Of a stretch of 29,489 nucleotides of DNA, positions 7,637 to 16,290 are shown piece by piece (the stretch's first letter is position 1; each line of letters opens with the position of its first letter). The stretch covers positions 1 to 29,489 of the IMG/VR virus record IMGVR_UViG_3300037189_002516; one strand, 5' to 3'. The notes beneath the pieces are model-generated. The model was given only the letters and a program-made list of their open reading frames with translations, did no database searches and was not told where the DNA came from. The translations under genes and the position numbers were made by a program. Origin of the DNA: a virus.

Positions 7637-8224
7637 ATGATTAATAAGAATTCAGAAATTTATCTTTTAGAAGATGTCGTATCTCCGGATACTTTTGTTA
7701 ACGTTTCGGCAGATCTAGACGGCGACATATGGAAATACGGCGTGATGACTCCTTACATAGGAGCCGAGATCGAGGATGATACTAAATTTTGGTACTGCGA
7801 CATGTTAAAAAACAGATGGCAGGAACTGATATTTCGGGATATTATCCTCAAGCTAGAAACGGTACATCCGCATACTTCACAATATCAATTTAAAAGCATG
7901 GACGTTAAGGCTGGCGGGAAAACTGCCGGCATGAATGGCGATGTGCATATTGATCGCACATTTAATTTCAATGTAGAAGGCGACGGATATATGACTTTTT
8001 GTTATTTTCCTAACAGAGAATGGAAAGATGAATGGGGCGGGGAACTAGTGTTCTACGATGCAGAAGGCGATGTTATTGCAAGCATATTGCCTAAACCAAA
8101 CACATGCGTAGTATTCGACAGTAATATTCCACATCAAGGATTCGGCCCGAATGCTGGCTGCGATGTATTAAGGAAATTTATATCTTATAAGACATTTGTA
8201 CACAAACAGTGGAACAAAACTTAA
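7637..8224 (+). CDS. 2OG-Fe(II) oxygenase, prolyl-4-hydroxylase type
   Basis: A 195-residue protein and the clearest canonical oxygenase of the run: H104-I-D106 after GDV, EWGGELVFYDAEG (132-144), PKPNTCVVFDSNIPHQGFGP with distal H166, and R179 in LRKFISYK. It matches the P4Hc pattern with all iron and 2-oxoglutarate ligands. An in-frame ATG at 7622 lacks a ribosome binding site and sits in the possible late promoter; the ATG at 7637 follows GAGGA (7628-7632) and is preferred. Its last bases lie just before the start of the small cysteine-rich gene. Confidence 0.85.
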   Translation: MINKNSEIYLLEDVVSPDTFVNVSADLDGDIWKYGVMTPYIGAEIEDDTKFWYCDMLKNRWQELIFRDIILKLETVHPHTSQYQFKSMDVKAGGKTAGMNGDVHIDRTFNFNVEGDGYMTFCYFPNREWKDEWGGELVFYDAEGDVIASILPKPNTCVVFDSNIPHQGFGPNAGCDVLRKFISYKTFVHKQWNKT

Positions 8225-8235
8225 AGGAGATTCTT

Positions 8236-8487
8236 ATGGAAGGGAAAAAGATTCCACGTATCATACGTAAAGTAGATGGGCAACATAGGCGTCAACACTT
8301 TAACGACAAAATACTGATAGTCTCTGAGCATATCGCTCAAGAGCGTCTTGGTATTTGTAAAACATGTACATCTTTTGAAGATTTTGGATGCACAGTGACT
8401 GGGTTTTTCATGCCCGTTACTGTTAAACAAAAATCACAACAATGCCCATATGGAAAGTGGAGCACAAACTATACTGTCGAGGAGTAA
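8236..8487 (+). CDS. Small four-cysteine zinc-ribbon-like protein
   Basis: An 83-residue basic protein with C41-x-x-C44, C52 and C70 in the pattern ICKTC...C...FFMPV...CPYGKW. Similar short phage proteins have two CxxC-like pairs and a final CPxGKW, and are thought to bind zinc; here the second knuckle is reduced to a single C52 before TVTGFFM. The ATG at 8236 follows AAAGGAG (8223-8229); an in-frame ATG at 8209 lies in the previous gene without a ribosome binding site. Function unknown; a nucleic-acid or protein-binding adaptor is possible. Confidence 0.7.
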   Translation: MEGKKIPRIIRKVDGQHRRQHFNDKILIVSEHIAQERLGICKTCTSFEDFGCTVTGFFMPVTVKQKSQQCPYGKWSTNYTVEE

Positions 8488-8488
8488 A

Positions 8489-9250
8489 ATGTCTGTTATC
8501 AAAGTAGGATACACTCCTTGGTTTGAAAAATCTCCCAATACTAGCGGCCTGGGGCCGCTAAACTATTATGGCTGGCAAGAAATCGTACACTATGATCTAG
8601 AAAAGCTAGACACTTGGAAAGATTCTAAAGTTGGATTTATGAAATGCCCGGCTTTTTTAAAATATGTAGAACAGATTTGGGTTATACGAGCTCTCGTAGA
8701 TGTTGAAATATCATGGGACAAGCATAATGCAGTTCTGAACAGCAACTTACCACCTCTGGCACACGATGCAATGGTCAAAGTACACTGGGGAGATTTCGAT
8801 CCTAAGACTGATAAACCGGTAGTAGCCATTAACAGTGCAATGCTTTTATTTGCCGATGAAGAAGTATGGGTAGATTTTTTACCACCTTGGAATCATATAG
8901 ATCCTCGCTGGAGATTGATGCCTGGTAGTTTTGATATATGTAACTGGCAGAGGCCAGTAGTTCCTACTTTCGAAATGTTAGAAGATAAGATACAATTTAA
9001 GAGGGGACAACCATTGGCATATGTAAGGTTCCGCAGTAGGAATCCACAAGATATGTTCCAGTTGATTAAACACCCCCGCACAGAAGAATTAGATCATATT
9101 GTTAACTCATCTGTATCAGTTAAATCATATCAAAATAATCTAAGCTGGAAAATTGTTACAGGTATGATTCCTAATAAGCTACGTCCTAAAAAGATGGTAA
9201 AATCTGAGCCATGGATCTGTAAATTCTTTAGGAAGATATTAAACAAATGA
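8489..9250 (+). CDS. DUF6065-like protein (distant paralogue of 14954-15694)
   Basis: A 253-residue protein. It shares a set of landmarks with the protein at 14954-15694: a CPAF/CPAV motif (53-56 here), then WVIRALVDVEISWD (about 64-77; the other copy has YVIPAWCDIEITFED), an MPGSFDICNW segment, and IQFKRGQPLAYVRF (the other copy has TIIKMGDPLVQVIPF). The end pattern recalls DUF6065, a family that accompanies halogenase and oxygenase genes in bacteria. Structure and reaction are unknown. The ATG follows GGAG (8481-8484); an upstream in-frame ATG at 8450 is inside the preceding gene. The stop overlaps the first halogenase start (ATGA). Confidence 0.5.
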   Translation: MSVIKVGYTPWFEKSPNTSGLGPLNYYGWQEIVHYDLEKLDTWKDSKVGFMKCPAFLKYVEQIWVIRALVDVEISWDKHNAVLNSNLPPLAHDAMVKVHWGDFDPKTDKPVVAINSAMLLFADEEVWVDFLPPWNHIDPRWRLMPGSFDICNWQRPVVPTFEMLEDKIQFKRGQPLAYVRFRSRNPQDMFQLIKHPRTEELDHIVNSSVSVKSYQNNLSWKIVTGMIPNKLRPKKMVKSEPWICKFFRKILNK

Positions 9251-10713
9251 TTAAATCGATGACTATATTAGGCGGCGGAACTAGTGGCCTAGTAACGGCG
9301 CTGATACTTAACAAATGGTATCCCACTATGGGCATCACTATTGTAGAATCTTCCACTATTGGAATAGTGGGCGTTGGCGAAGGTTCGACTGAACACTGGA
9401 AAACGTTCATGGATACAGTAGGAATTAATGTCAAAGAACTAGTACTCGAGACCGGTGCCACTTTTAAATCAGGAATCAAATTTGAAAACTGGAACGGTGA
9501 TGGCAAATCTTATATGCATTCACTACACATCGACCACACTCAGATGATGGCTAACGGACAAGCTGGTGTGTTGCTTAAGATGATATGTGATGGAGAAACA
9601 CAGCTATATCCCGACAACATTGCTAAATCTATGCACCACTATCCGTTAGATCAGCAAGTAAACCAATTTCATTTTGACACATTTAAATTAAACGAATTCC
9701 TGCATAAGAAATGCAAGGAAAGAGGCGTTGTTATAGTCGACGATGATATACAAGATGTCGAAATAGACAATGAAGGATATGTTTCTAACTTAGTTAGTAT
9801 ACACGGCAAAAAATATACCTCTGAATTCTTCGTTGACTGTTCGGGATTCGCTCGTGTCATTAGTTCTAAATTAGGAGCGAAATGGATCGACTGTAAAGAA
9901 TACTTACCCATGGATCGTGCTATAGCGTTTCCTACAGAAACTACAGCTGAAATCCCATCGCATACTTTAAGCCGTGCATTATCGAGTGGATGGAACTGGA
10001 GAATTCCTACACAGGATCGATATGGTAACGGCTATGTTTATTCTAGCGAGTTCCTAACAGACGATCAAGCTGTAGAAGAAATACAGCAATACTACGACAA
10101 AGAAATAAAGATAGGTAAGAGTTTTAAATTTTCAGCAGGCTATGTTGATAAATTCTGGATTAAAAATTGTGTTTCTCTAGGACTTGCCGGAAGTTTCGTA
10201 GAACCATTAGAAGCCACTAGCATAGGTACTAGCATACAGCAGGCATTTATGTTAGGAGGTTCGATAGTTAACTGGACACGCGGTGATGAATTGATCCGAG
10301 ATGTCTACAATAAGGCCTTTGAATCTGTTGCAAAAAATATCATAGATTTTGTACAGATACATTATATTACCAAGCGCAATGATACAGAATTCTGGAGAAG
10401 TTGTAAACATCTGAAATTAACTGATTTCAATCAACAGACATTCGAACATTTTAAGAACGTATTGCCAAACAAATCTTATTTTTCAAATACAAACTGGGTG
10501 CTATTTTCAGAATTAAACTGGATACAGGTTATTGCAGGATTAGAACAGTTTGATCTCGATAAACTCCGAGCTATATGGCATGCACAGCATCCTGGAGTAA
10601 TAAAAGAAACTGAAGAAATGTTAGTTAAGATGAAGATTTTTTACAGGGATGTACTAACATTCAGCCACAGAGACGCATTAGAATTCCTTAAGAAAGAAAT
10701 CAAAGTAGTCTAA
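9247..10713 (+). CDS. Flavin-dependent tryptophan-halogenase-like protein 1
   Basis: A 488-residue flavoprotein of the tryptophan halogenase family (PF04820), which uses reduced FAD, oxygen and a halide to form hypohalous acid and halogenate an activated carbon. The FAD-binding G9-G10-G11-T-S-G14 motif, GVGEGST (42-48), K74 in TFKSGIKFENW (the position of the catalytic lysine K79 of PrnA/RebH), WNWRIP (249-254, the WxWxIP hallmark that blocks monooxygenation) and FVEPLEATS (317-325, with the conserved glutamate) are all present. It is therefore the most canonical of the three. Cyanophage halogenase-like proteins are known (VirX1 of phage Syn10). No flavin reductase is in the window; the host would have to supply FADH2. 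ATGA overlap with the upstream gene; a second in-frame ATG at 9259 is also possible. Confidence 0.9.
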   Translation: MIKSMTILGGGTSGLVTALILNKWYPTMGITIVESSTIGIVGVGEGSTEHWKTFMDTVGINVKELVLETGATFKSGIKFENWNGDGKSYMHSLHIDHTQMMANGQAGVLLKMICDGETQLYPDNIAKSMHHYPLDQQVNQFHFDTFKLNEFLHKKCKERGVVIVDDDIQDVEIDNEGYVSNLVSIHGKKYTSEFFVDCSGFARVISSKLGAKWIDCKEYLPMDRAIAFPTETTAEIPSHTLSRALSSGWNWRIPTQDRYGNGYVYSSEFLTDDQAVEEIQQYYDKEIKIGKSFKFSAGYVDKFWIKNCVSLGLAGSFVEPLEATSIGTSIQQAFMLGGSIVNWTRGDELIRDVYNKAFESVAKNIIDFVQIHYITKRNDTEFWRSCKHLKLTDFNQQTFEHFKNVLPNKSYFSNTNWVLFSELNWIQVIAGLEQFDLDKLRAIWHAQHPGVIKETEEMLVKMKIFYRDVLTFSHRDALEFLKKEIKVV

Positions 10714-12215
10714 TGAAACGAGATATTATAGTCTTAGGTGGAGGCGGTGCAGGATGGATCACTGCTTTATTTTTAAAAGAAAAATTTCCTAATATTAGTA
10801 TCACGGTCGTTGAAGATCCTAACACTCCTCCTATTGTTGCAGGTGAAAGCGGTTCCGCTTTATTCAATAAATTATTAAATTTTTTAGGAATAGAATTCAA
10901 TGAGTGGATTCCCGCAGTTAACGCTATGCCAAAACTGGGCGGACGATTAGTTAACTGGAACGGCATTGGTACCTCGTTTGTGCATGGTCTAGTACCTCAA
11001 TGGTACAGCGCACGATACGACGGTGAATTTCCTGCGTTTGGAGACTCGATAGATTTTATATCCACAGCAGTTGCTCTAGACGTTCCAGTAGATAAGATAT
11101 TTTATGCGGCAGACCTACAGAATACCAATAAAATACCCATAACTCCGGCAGGAGGTGTCAATAGTTTTAATGTATTAACGATGCCCATGTGGCATTTTGA
11201 TAGTAGGGCTAATGCAACATTCATGAAGGAAAGAGCCCTTGAAAAAAATATCAAGTTGGTAGAAGGAAAATATATCAGCTGTACCAAGACACCACGTGGG
11301 GATATCAGCAGTATACTGTTAGACGACGGGTCTGAACTAAAAGCCGATTGGTATTTTGATTGTTCTGGATTTGCTAGATTGTTACTGAAGAAAGAACTAG
11401 GCGTAGAAGAAAACGATCTTAGCGATTATTTTCCAGCAAGTTCGGTCTTAGCATGGTGGGATGATCCTACTATAAAAAATTATACCGGTCTCACAGCTAT
11501 GAAACACGGTTGGAGCTGGGAGATTAATCTACAGCATAGAGCTGGAAACGGATACATCTATGACGAACAACATGCATCTGTCGATGAGATCGTACAAGAG
11601 ATAGAAGAGACATTCAATAAAAAGATCACGCCTGTGGCGAATCTAAAATTCCGACCCTCGTTGCTTAAAGAAGGATGGAGGAATAACGTAATAGCTATCG
11701 GTTTAAGTAGCGGGTTTTTAGAACCATTAGAATCTAATGGGCTTAGTAGCATTGCAGAACAACTAAAAGCTGTAGAAAATTTCTGGAACCCTGAAAGTCT
11801 AGGAGGGTGGGATCGTGATTGTTATAACAGATACACTGCTGAAGTCATGTCTGATATATGCGATTTCTTATGTCTGCATTATAGAGGAAAACGCAATGAT
11901 ACTGAATTCTGGAGAGATCATAACACTAATCCAATAAGGATTTCAGACAAATTACGAGAAAGATTAGATGGCGCTAGGGAAGGTGTATTAGGAATCGATG
12001 ATGTCCAAGGATACGGTATAGAAAATTACATAGTTGTCATGCAAGGTCTTAGCTTAATTAATAAAGAAAAATTAAAGAATCGACTATTGGCAAAAAGATC
12101 TACTATATTTGAAGATTTTGAAAAACATTATAATATACTGTCAAAAGAGATTGCTCAAATTAACGAAATATGTTACACTACAGAACAGTGGAGATCTATA
12201 ATTTATGGAAAGTAA
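10713..12215 (+). CDS. Flavin-dependent tryptophan-halogenase-like protein 2 (divergent motifs)
   Basis: A 500-residue paralogue of the flanking halogenase genes. The dinucleotide fold is intact (G9-G10-G11-G12-A-G14), K74 in PKLGGRLVNW is kept, and FLEPLESNG (335-343) retains the glutamate. Two hallmarks deviate: the GxGEST segment reads VAGESGS (42-48), and WxWxIP reads WSWEIN (267-272), with proline changed to asparagine. Motif changes of this kind occur in less typical family members with other or unknown substrates, so halogenation should not be assumed; it could oxidise or hydroxylate, or be specialised for another halide. Start taATG directly overlaps the stop of halogenase 1, so the two are probably translated together. 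Confidence 0.8.
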   Translation: MKRDIIVLGGGGAGWITALFLKEKFPNISITVVEDPNTPPIVAGESGSALFNKLLNFLGIEFNEWIPAVNAMPKLGGRLVNWNGIGTSFVHGLVPQWYSARYDGEFPAFGDSIDFISTAVALDVPVDKIFYAADLQNTNKIPITPAGGVNSFNVLTMPMWHFDSRANATFMKERALEKNIKLVEGKYISCTKTPRGDISSILLDDGSELKADWYFDCSGFARLLLKKELGVEENDLSDYFPASSVLAWWDDPTIKNYTGLTAMKHGWSWEINLQHRAGNGYIYDEQHASVDEIVQEIEETFNKKITPVANLKFRPSLLKEGWRNNVIAIGLSSGFLEPLESNGLSSIAEQLKAVENFWNPESLGGWDRDCYNRYTAEVMSDICDFLCLHYRGKRNDTEFWRDHNTNPIRISDKLRERLDGAREGVLGIDDVQGYGIENYIVVMQGLSLINKEKLKNRLLAKRSTIFEDFEKHYNILSKEIAQINEICYTTEQWRSIIYGK

Positions 12216-12822
12216 TATAGAAACTATTAACCTATTTCCTATACCAATTAAAAAAGTCAAAATCATTCCCTCGGAACATCAATATAATTCGTTGGGCAGT
12301 TTGATCGACAGGTTACTGTCTAGTACATCCGAAAATAATTGGGCACTAGAATCAGGAAAATCCACAGGCGAATTAGATCTATATCTCTACAAGAAAATAG
12401 AGATGAAATGGTTAGTCGATGCCGCTTTACTCCATGCAAATAATTATTGGCAAGATATGGATTATAGGAGAGGTGCAAAAGTATCTATAACCAGCAGTTG
12501 GGCGAATTTACATACATACGGCCAGGTTACCGGCGAGCACAGCCATTGCGGTGGCGCAGTCAAAGCACACATTTCTGCTGTATATTATCTTAAAAAACCC
12601 AAGGATTCAGGAAACATAAAGTTTACTGATCCGCTAGAATATATACATAAAATGACACCGGCTCATAACTACGATGAAACATTCGGTAGTACGTATTGCG
12701 AAGTCGATACAGATCAATTCGACCTGATACTATTCCCAAGCTGGTTAAAGCATCAGACACAGCCTAATATGTCCTACGACGATCGTGTGGCAATTAGCAT
12801 AAATTTTATAGGAACTTGGTAA
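12205..12822 (+). CDS. Putative 2OG-Fe(II) oxygenase, PF13759 type (HxH)
   Basis: A 205-residue protein of the 2OG-FeII_Oxy_5 type: INLFPIPI near the N terminus, SSWANLHTYGQ (98-106), H112-S-H114, ISAVYYLKKPKDSGNIKFTD (123-142), LFPSWLKHQTQP with H183, and R194 in DDRVAISINF. It sits between the second and third halogenase-like genes, overlapping both (11 bases upstream, TAATG downstream), which suggests that it works with one of them. HxH instead of HxD is shared with four other paralogues. Substrate unknown. Confidence 0.75.
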   Translation: MESNIETINLFPIPIKKVKIIPSEHQYNSLGSLIDRLLSSTSENNWALESGKSTGELDLYLYKKIEMKWLVDAALLHANNYWQDMDYRRGAKVSITSSWANLHTYGQVTGEHSHCGGAVKAHISAVYYLKKPKDSGNIKFTDPLEYIHKMTPAHNYDETFGSTYCEVDTDQFDLILFPSWLKHQTQPNMSYDDRVAISINFIGTW

Positions 12823-14405
12823 TGATTGTTGATAGTATTGTTATTGTAGGCGGCGGAACAGCCGGGTGGATGACTGCGGCCACGTTAGTTAAGCATTTTC
12901 CTAATAAGAAAATCACGCTAATCGAAAGCGCAGATGAACCAACAGTCGGAGTTGGCGAAAGTACTATCGGCGGAATCAATGATTGGTTAAACTCGTTAGA
13001 CATCAATGAAGATGACTGGATGAAGGCCTGCGATGCTAGTCTTAAACTCAGTATCAAATTCACAGATTGGGCCGGGAAAGGGTCCGGATCATTCCACTAT
13101 CCGTTTGGAGAATCATGGACTGTTGGCACTGCGCATGGTATCAACGATTGGTATATTAAAAAAGCATGGTACCCGGAAACTCCTGTCAGTGATTTCTGCG
13201 ATTGTTTCTTCCCGCAGATGGAATTAGTCTATCAGAACAAGGTTACAAAAAACGAAGAAGGCGAATTACCCGGTTGGAGGTATGACAGAGACGTTGCCTA
13301 TCACTTTGATGCCGCAAAATTTGGAGCATGGCTGAGAGAAGGATATTCCAAGCCACGTGGTGTACAGCACATAGTAGGCACTATAAAAGAGAATGTTGCT
13401 ACCGATAAAGACGGTGTTCAGTATTTAGAATTAACCACTGGTGAAAAAATTACTGCGGATCTGTATATTGATTGTACAGGATGGAAGAGTTTATTGTTAG
13501 GTAAAGCATTAGGTGTTCCGTTTATCAGTTATGAGCACCTGTTGCCCAATAACAGTGCATGGGCTACTAGATTGCCCTACACAAATAAAGTAGACGAACT
13601 AGAAGGTTATACTAACTGTACAGCAATCAGCAACGGCTGGGTTTGGAATATTCCGTTATGGAGTCGCATTGGTACAGGCTACGTCTTTTCCGACAAGTAT
13701 ATTTCTAAAGAAGATGCGCTAGAAGAATTTAAAAACTATCTAAAGACTGATAGAGAAGTTAAAGTAGATCCAGCCGTCGTTGAGTCTCTCGAATATCGAT
13801 TTATCAAGATGCGTATTGGCATTCACGAAGAGCTTTTCCATAAGAATGTGTGTGCTATCGGTCTATCAGCCGGATTCATAGAGCCGTTAGAATCTAATGG
13901 GTTGTTTACTGTACACGAGTTTCTACATCAACTTGTAAAAACACTAGGACGTCGGGACATAGGCATGATTGACAAGATGGGATTCAACAAGACATCTACC
14001 GGCGCATATGATTCATTTGCAGAATTTGTCAGCATGCACTATACACTAAGCCAGAGAAATGATACACAATATTGGCTCGATGCTCGCGAACGACTCGGCG
14101 GCCGATCAAAAGAAATAGGAATCTATAAGAGCTATGGTATCGATAATGCCATATTCAAGAGAGATTTCTCCTCGGCGTTCGACGGAACCATGGGAGGATT
14201 GCCTATGATTGCAACCGGATTAAATTATTTTCCCGTAGACCTTAACACTATACGCAGGACAGAGTTTAAGCATGGCATAAATTTATCTTTTGTTAATGAT
14301 TCTTTTGAAATATGGGAATCAAATAAGGTTTACTGGAAATCGGTTGCTGATAAATCACCTACTATTCTGGAATACCTAGAGTCAAAGTATGATAATTCCA
14401 AGTAA
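12822..14405 (+). CDS. Flavin-dependent tryptophan-halogenase-like protein 3
   Basis: A 527-residue halogenase-family flavoprotein. It has GGGTAG (10-15), GVGEST (43-48), K75 in ASLKLSIKFTDW, WVWNIP (273-278, fitting WxWxIP) and FIEPLESNG (352-360). All residues that define the halogenase active site and the FAD-to-substrate tunnel are present. Its FDAAKFGAWL segment and a longer middle region (85-160) set it apart from copies 1 and 2, so the substrate may differ. The ATG at 12822 follows AGGAA (12810-12814) and overlaps the upstream stop as TAATG; a TTG six bases upstream is in frame but less likely. Confidence 0.9.
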   Translation: MIVDSIVIVGGGTAGWMTAATLVKHFPNKKITLIESADEPTVGVGESTIGGINDWLNSLDINEDDWMKACDASLKLSIKFTDWAGKGSGSFHYPFGESWTVGTAHGINDWYIKKAWYPETPVSDFCDCFFPQMELVYQNKVTKNEEGELPGWRYDRDVAYHFDAAKFGAWLREGYSKPRGVQHIVGTIKENVATDKDGVQYLELTTGEKITADLYIDCTGWKSLLLGKALGVPFISYEHLLPNNSAWATRLPYTNKVDELEGYTNCTAISNGWVWNIPLWSRIGTGYVFSDKYISKEDALEEFKNYLKTDREVKVDPAVVESLEYRFIKMRIGIHEELFHKNVCAIGLSAGFIEPLESNGLFTVHEFLHQLVKTLGRRDIGMIDKMGFNKTSTGAYDSFAEFVSMHYTLSQRNDTQYWLDARERLGGRSKEIGIYKSYGIDNAIFKRDFSSAFDGTMGGLPMIATGLNYFPVDLNTIRRTEFKHGINLSFVNDSFEIWESNKVYWKSVADKSPTILEYLESKYDNSK

Positions 14406-14964
14406 TCCATGGCCTAGTTTAATTTATAAATCACACTACGATGGCGATCTCAGTGAGATCGTAACAGTGGCCAGTGCGATTTGTAAAAACATAACAGAAG
14501 ATCATGGATTAGAAGACGGTGGAAAATCAACTTGGGATCGAACTATCAGTATACTAGACTTGCCTGAATTTGTTGATCTAAAACAATGGTTGATAGATCG
14601 ACATTCCGAAGCATGGAACGCATGGGGTTTCAATGATCACAAGCGACATCTACATAAAAGCTGGGTAAACTGGCATCCAACAGGAGCCAGTACTAGAGAA
14701 CACGATCATGGTGCTGTACATTTAGTCATAGTGGTATATCTACAGCAACCAGAAAACGGTGGAAATATACAATTTAAAGATCCGTTGCAATACCACTGGA
14801 GCTCTTATCCTAGCCCTGATACTGACAATTGGAAAACTATCGAAGTTAAGACCGGTGATGTACTATTTTTTCCCGGTTTTCTACGACATCGCACTGAACC
14901 TAATACCGGTACAGGTGATAGATTTGTACTAACAGCTAACATAACGGCACAATATGCTCTTTAA
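14389..14964 (+). CDS. Putative 2OG-Fe(II) oxygenase, PF13759 type (HxH)
   Basis: A 191-residue protein with the family layout: SWVNWHPTGA (91-100), H105-D-H107, VIVVYLQQPENGGNIQFKDP (113-132), GDVLFFPGFLRHRTEP with H167, and R178 in GDRFVLTANI. It overlaps the third halogenase gene by 17 bases, so each of the halogenase copies 2 and 3 is followed at once by one of these proteins. The pairing is clear in the sequence; a shared reaction is inferred. Confidence 0.75.
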   Translation: MIIPSNPWPSLIYKSHYDGDLSEIVTVASAICKNITEDHGLEDGGKSTWDRTISILDLPEFVDLKQWLIDRHSEAWNAWGFNDHKRHLHKSWVNWHPTGASTREHDHGAVHLVIVVYLQQPENGGNIQFKDPLQYHWSSYPSPDTDNWKTIEVKTGDVLFFPGFLRHRTEPNTGTGDRFVLTANITAQYAL

Positions 14965-15694
14965 TAAAAAACAAACACCGATTATAGAATTTAGTTGCAA
15001 GGAATGGGCCATAAGAAAACATGCCCCAGTACTGCCTTCTATACATTTTCTTCCTAAAGAGTATGAAGATCTGCCAGCTGGGAATAAATGTCCGTTTGAT
15101 CACTTTCAAGAAGCATCGTTACTAAGCATTAAATTATGCCCTGCGGTTGGCAATTATCTAAACGCAGGATATGTTATACCTGCATGGTGCGACATTGAGA
15201 TCACATTTGAAGACAATAATTTTAGAATAAACTACAGCAATCTGAACTATCAGCATCGTACACATCCTGAAGAACAATTTAAAGGCATGTTTGATCGATT
15301 TAAGATGCGAACAGATATCAAATTAGACAGCCCGTGGGCTATTAAAACTGCACCCGGTTATAGTGTTATGTGGATGCCCATGTGGTTCCACAACAATAAT
15401 TTCCAAGCAGTTCCTTCCATAGTCGATACTGATTCGGTTCCAAATCATAATCCTATAAACATCATGCTATTTGAAGCAAAGACCACAATTATTAAGATGG
15501 GAGATCCATTAGTACAAGTGATTCCTTTTAAGAGAGAACACATTACAGGTGTTAGTAGAGAATATACCGAAGCAGACTATAAACGCAAAGATGCATTAAT
15601 GGGTTTAGGACAACTATCTAAGTACGGCTGGCGACAATTTATCAAGAAAAATGTAAAATATTTGTTAGACCGTAAGGATCTCGATTTGCCATGA
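14954..15694 (+). CDS. DUF6065-like protein
   Basis: A 246-residue protein with KLCPAVGNYLNAGYVIPAWCD (55-75), a conserved PWAIKTAPGYSVMWMP segment (about 126-141), FQAVPSIVDTD and KMGDPLVQVIPFKRE. These fit the general DUF6065 pattern: P-W-x-x-x-T-x-P-G-Y-S, a turn with IVDTD, and GxPL-x-Q-x-x-P. DUF6065 genes occur in halogenase/oxygenase neighbourhoods, but no activity is known to me. It is a distant paralogue of the gene at 8489-9250; the pair bracket the three halogenases. Eleven-base overlap with the upstream gene and four bases (ATGA) with the next. Confidence 0.6.
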   Translation: MLFNKKQTPIIEFSCKEWAIRKHAPVLPSIHFLPKEYEDLPAGNKCPFDHFQEASLLSIKLCPAVGNYLNAGYVIPAWCDIEITFEDNNFRINYSNLNYQHRTHPEEQFKGMFDRFKMRTDIKLDSPWAIKTAPGYSVMWMPMWFHNNNFQAVPSIVDTDSVPNHNPINIMLFEAKTTIIKMGDPLVQVIPFKREHITGVSREYTEADYKRKDALMGLGQLSKYGWRQFIKKNVKYLLDRKDLDLP

Positions 15695-16290
15695 TAGATA
15701 TAAACGATATTATCGTATTAGATGATGTAATTAACAAGACATATCAACATGCCTTAGAAAATGTACTGCTAGAAGAAATGGGGGCTCATTGGTTTTTGCT
15801 AGATGATGTCGCATATCCAAGCCCAGCAGTCAGCATCTGTCGCCCTGGAATAGTACATCCTTTGTTTGAACAGAACAAAGGAATCATGAGTTCTTTATAT
15901 AACTTAACATTGCCCATGGTGTTTGAAGCTGTTTCTAACATTGATTATACTTTTGGAGAAGTCGTAAGAGCACGTTCGTTCATACAATTTCCTACAGGCG
16001 CTAATCTTGTCAATCATCCACATATAGATACTAACGAACAGCATCTAGTATGCTTATATTATGTAAACGATAGCGACGGTGACACTGTAATCTATAACGA
16101 GACTGCGGACGATATTCAAAATTTACCCGGAATAGATACAAGTATGCTAACTATTAAGCAAACTATTTCTCCTAAGAAAGGACGTGCGGTATTATTTAAT
16201 GGTAGAAGATATCATAGTAGCACTACGCCTATAGCTAATAAAAGGTGTATAGTGAATTTTGATATCACAGTAAGGATTAAAAATGCTTAA
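15691..16290 (+). CDS. 2OG-Fe(II) oxygenase (HxD), tandem paralogue A
   Basis: A 199-residue protein with H111-I-D113 in NHPHIDTNEQHLVCLYYVND, SDGDTVIYN (128-136), SPKKGRAVLFNGRRYHSSTTP with distal H175, and R185 in NKRCIVNFDI: a complete 2OG/Fe(II) ligand set. The first 25 residues (DIIVLDDVINKTY) form the usual N-terminal strand-helix. It overlaps both neighbours by a few bases. The next gene is a clear tandem paralogue with the same PKKGRAV-FNG-RYHSST core. Confidence 0.85.
   Translation: MIDINDIIVLDDVINKTYQHALENVLLEEMGAHWFLLDDVAYPSPAVSICRPGIVHPLFEQNKGIMSSLYNLTLPMVFEAVSNIDYTFGEVVRARSFIQFPTGANLVNHPHIDTNEQHLVCLYYVNDSDGDTVIYNETADDIQNLPGIDTSMLTIKQTISPKKGRAVLFNGRRYHSSTTPIANKRCIVNFDITVRIKNA

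Noticed and set aside
8450-8488. Upstream ATG at 8450 for the first DUF6065-like gene
   Set aside because: It lies in the coding part of the zinc-ribbon-like gene and has no ribosome binding site; the ATG at 8489 follows GGAG.
9247-14405. Interpretation as a transferred bacterial biosynthetic cluster in a chromosome
   Set aside because: The genes are in a continuous operon with gp14 and gp15 and face phage fibre genes; no bacterial core genes, carrier-protein, NRPS or PKS domains are seen.
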